Origin: Paenibacillus barcinonensis
GTDB taxonomy: Bacteria > Bacillota > Bacilli > Paenibacillales > Paenibacillaceae
Direction of reading: 5' to 3'
Length of the DNA: 64,000 nt
NCBI RefSeq assembly: GCF_003217495.1
Contig: NZ_QJSW01000013.1
Location: 103,093 to 167,092 of the forward strand
The translations under genes were made by a program, and so were the position numbers. Numbering within the stretch: the stretch's first letter is position 1; each line of letters starts with the position of its first letter. The notes below the pieces were generated by a model. That model did not search any database. It had not been told where the DNA came from and saw only the letters and a program-made list of their open reading frames with translations. Positions 63,929 through 64,000 of the stretch are shown here, piece by piece.

Positions 63929-64000
63929 ATGAGCTACACACATCTTAGCATAATCGAACGCAGCAAGCTAGAAATCCTCCACCAGCAGGGGAAAAGTACC
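63929..64000 (+). CDS. IS30-family transposase, first 24 codons
   Basis: MSYTHLSIIERSKLEILHQQ is the start typical of IS30-family transposases (helix-turn-helix at the N-terminus). CAAGGAG precedes the ATG. The gene runs off the right edge. The left inverted repeat probably lies between about 63820 and 63870, but its right partner is outside the window, so I cannot define it. It marks a mobile region at this edge. Confidence 0.7.
   Translation, partial: MSYTHLSIIERSKLEILHQQGKST

Noticed and set aside
1..64000. CRISPR arrays, tRNA or rRNA genes, classical riboswitches
   Set aside because: No regularly spaced direct repeats, no recognisable tRNA/rRNA segments and no leader I could match to a known riboswitch were seen.

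Overview
The window looks like the chromosome of an endospore-forming Paenibacillus-type bacterium. It carries spoVAC-AD-AE, a sigK fragment, a YolD-like gene, strong AGGAGG ribosome binding sites and many T-tailed terminators. No rRNA or tRNA gene was recognised. All assignments come from reading the sequence; no database search was run.

Left arm (1-13.3 kb): a minus-strand MoxR / DUF58 / transglutaminase-like set, the spoVA dipicolinate channel genes, an M42 aminopeptidase, a 190-bp perfect-ended palindromic repeat, two very small membrane peptides, a YdjM-type membrane hydrolase, a nitrite assimilation operon (nirB-nirD-nirC) behind a well-placed FNR-type site, and an HD-domain phosphohydrolase.

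Centre (13.3-47.6 kb): a minus-strand biosynthetic cluster of about 32 kb, apparently read from one consensus promoter at 47.6 kb. In transcription order: a small membrane protein, a 5.6-thousand-residue NRPS/PKS megasynthase (C-A-PCP-KS-AT-ACP-C-A-PCP-KS-AT(dead)-PCP-C-A-PCP-C), a FAAL-ACP-KS protein, a discrete ACP, an acyl-CoA dehydrogenase, a malonyl transacylase, a GSA-type aminotransferase, a 3-hydroxyacyl dehydrogenase, an FkbH-like glyceryl transferase, a second ACP, a CPBP-like membrane protein, a type II thioesterase and a two-part ABC exporter. It ends next to a TetR/MFS pair with a perfect operator. The gene set implies a lipopeptide-polyketide with a beta-amino-acyl start, made by an iturin-like initiation system split into separate proteins, and at least one hydroxymalonyl-ACP extender loaded in trans. 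I do not recognise the whole as a described cluster.

Right arm (47.9-60.5 kb): a quinone-oxidoreductase-like gene under a palindromic operator, a broken KptA gene beside an Imm48-like immunity gene, a Hanks kinase, two alpha/beta hydrolases, RNase HI, DUF421, a Fur-controlled divergent siderophore uptake locus, a MarR/hydrolase pair sharing one operator and probably starting with a leaderless mRNA, a broken regulator gene and an amino acid permease.

Right edge (60.5-64 kb): the C-terminal part of sigK begins at the place where the skin element interrupts sigK in Bacillus subtilis. The DNA beyond it is AT-rich, with YolD-like, secreted, phage-flavoured and hypothetical genes and an IS30-family transposase start. 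This suggests that the window runs into a sigK-intervening element.
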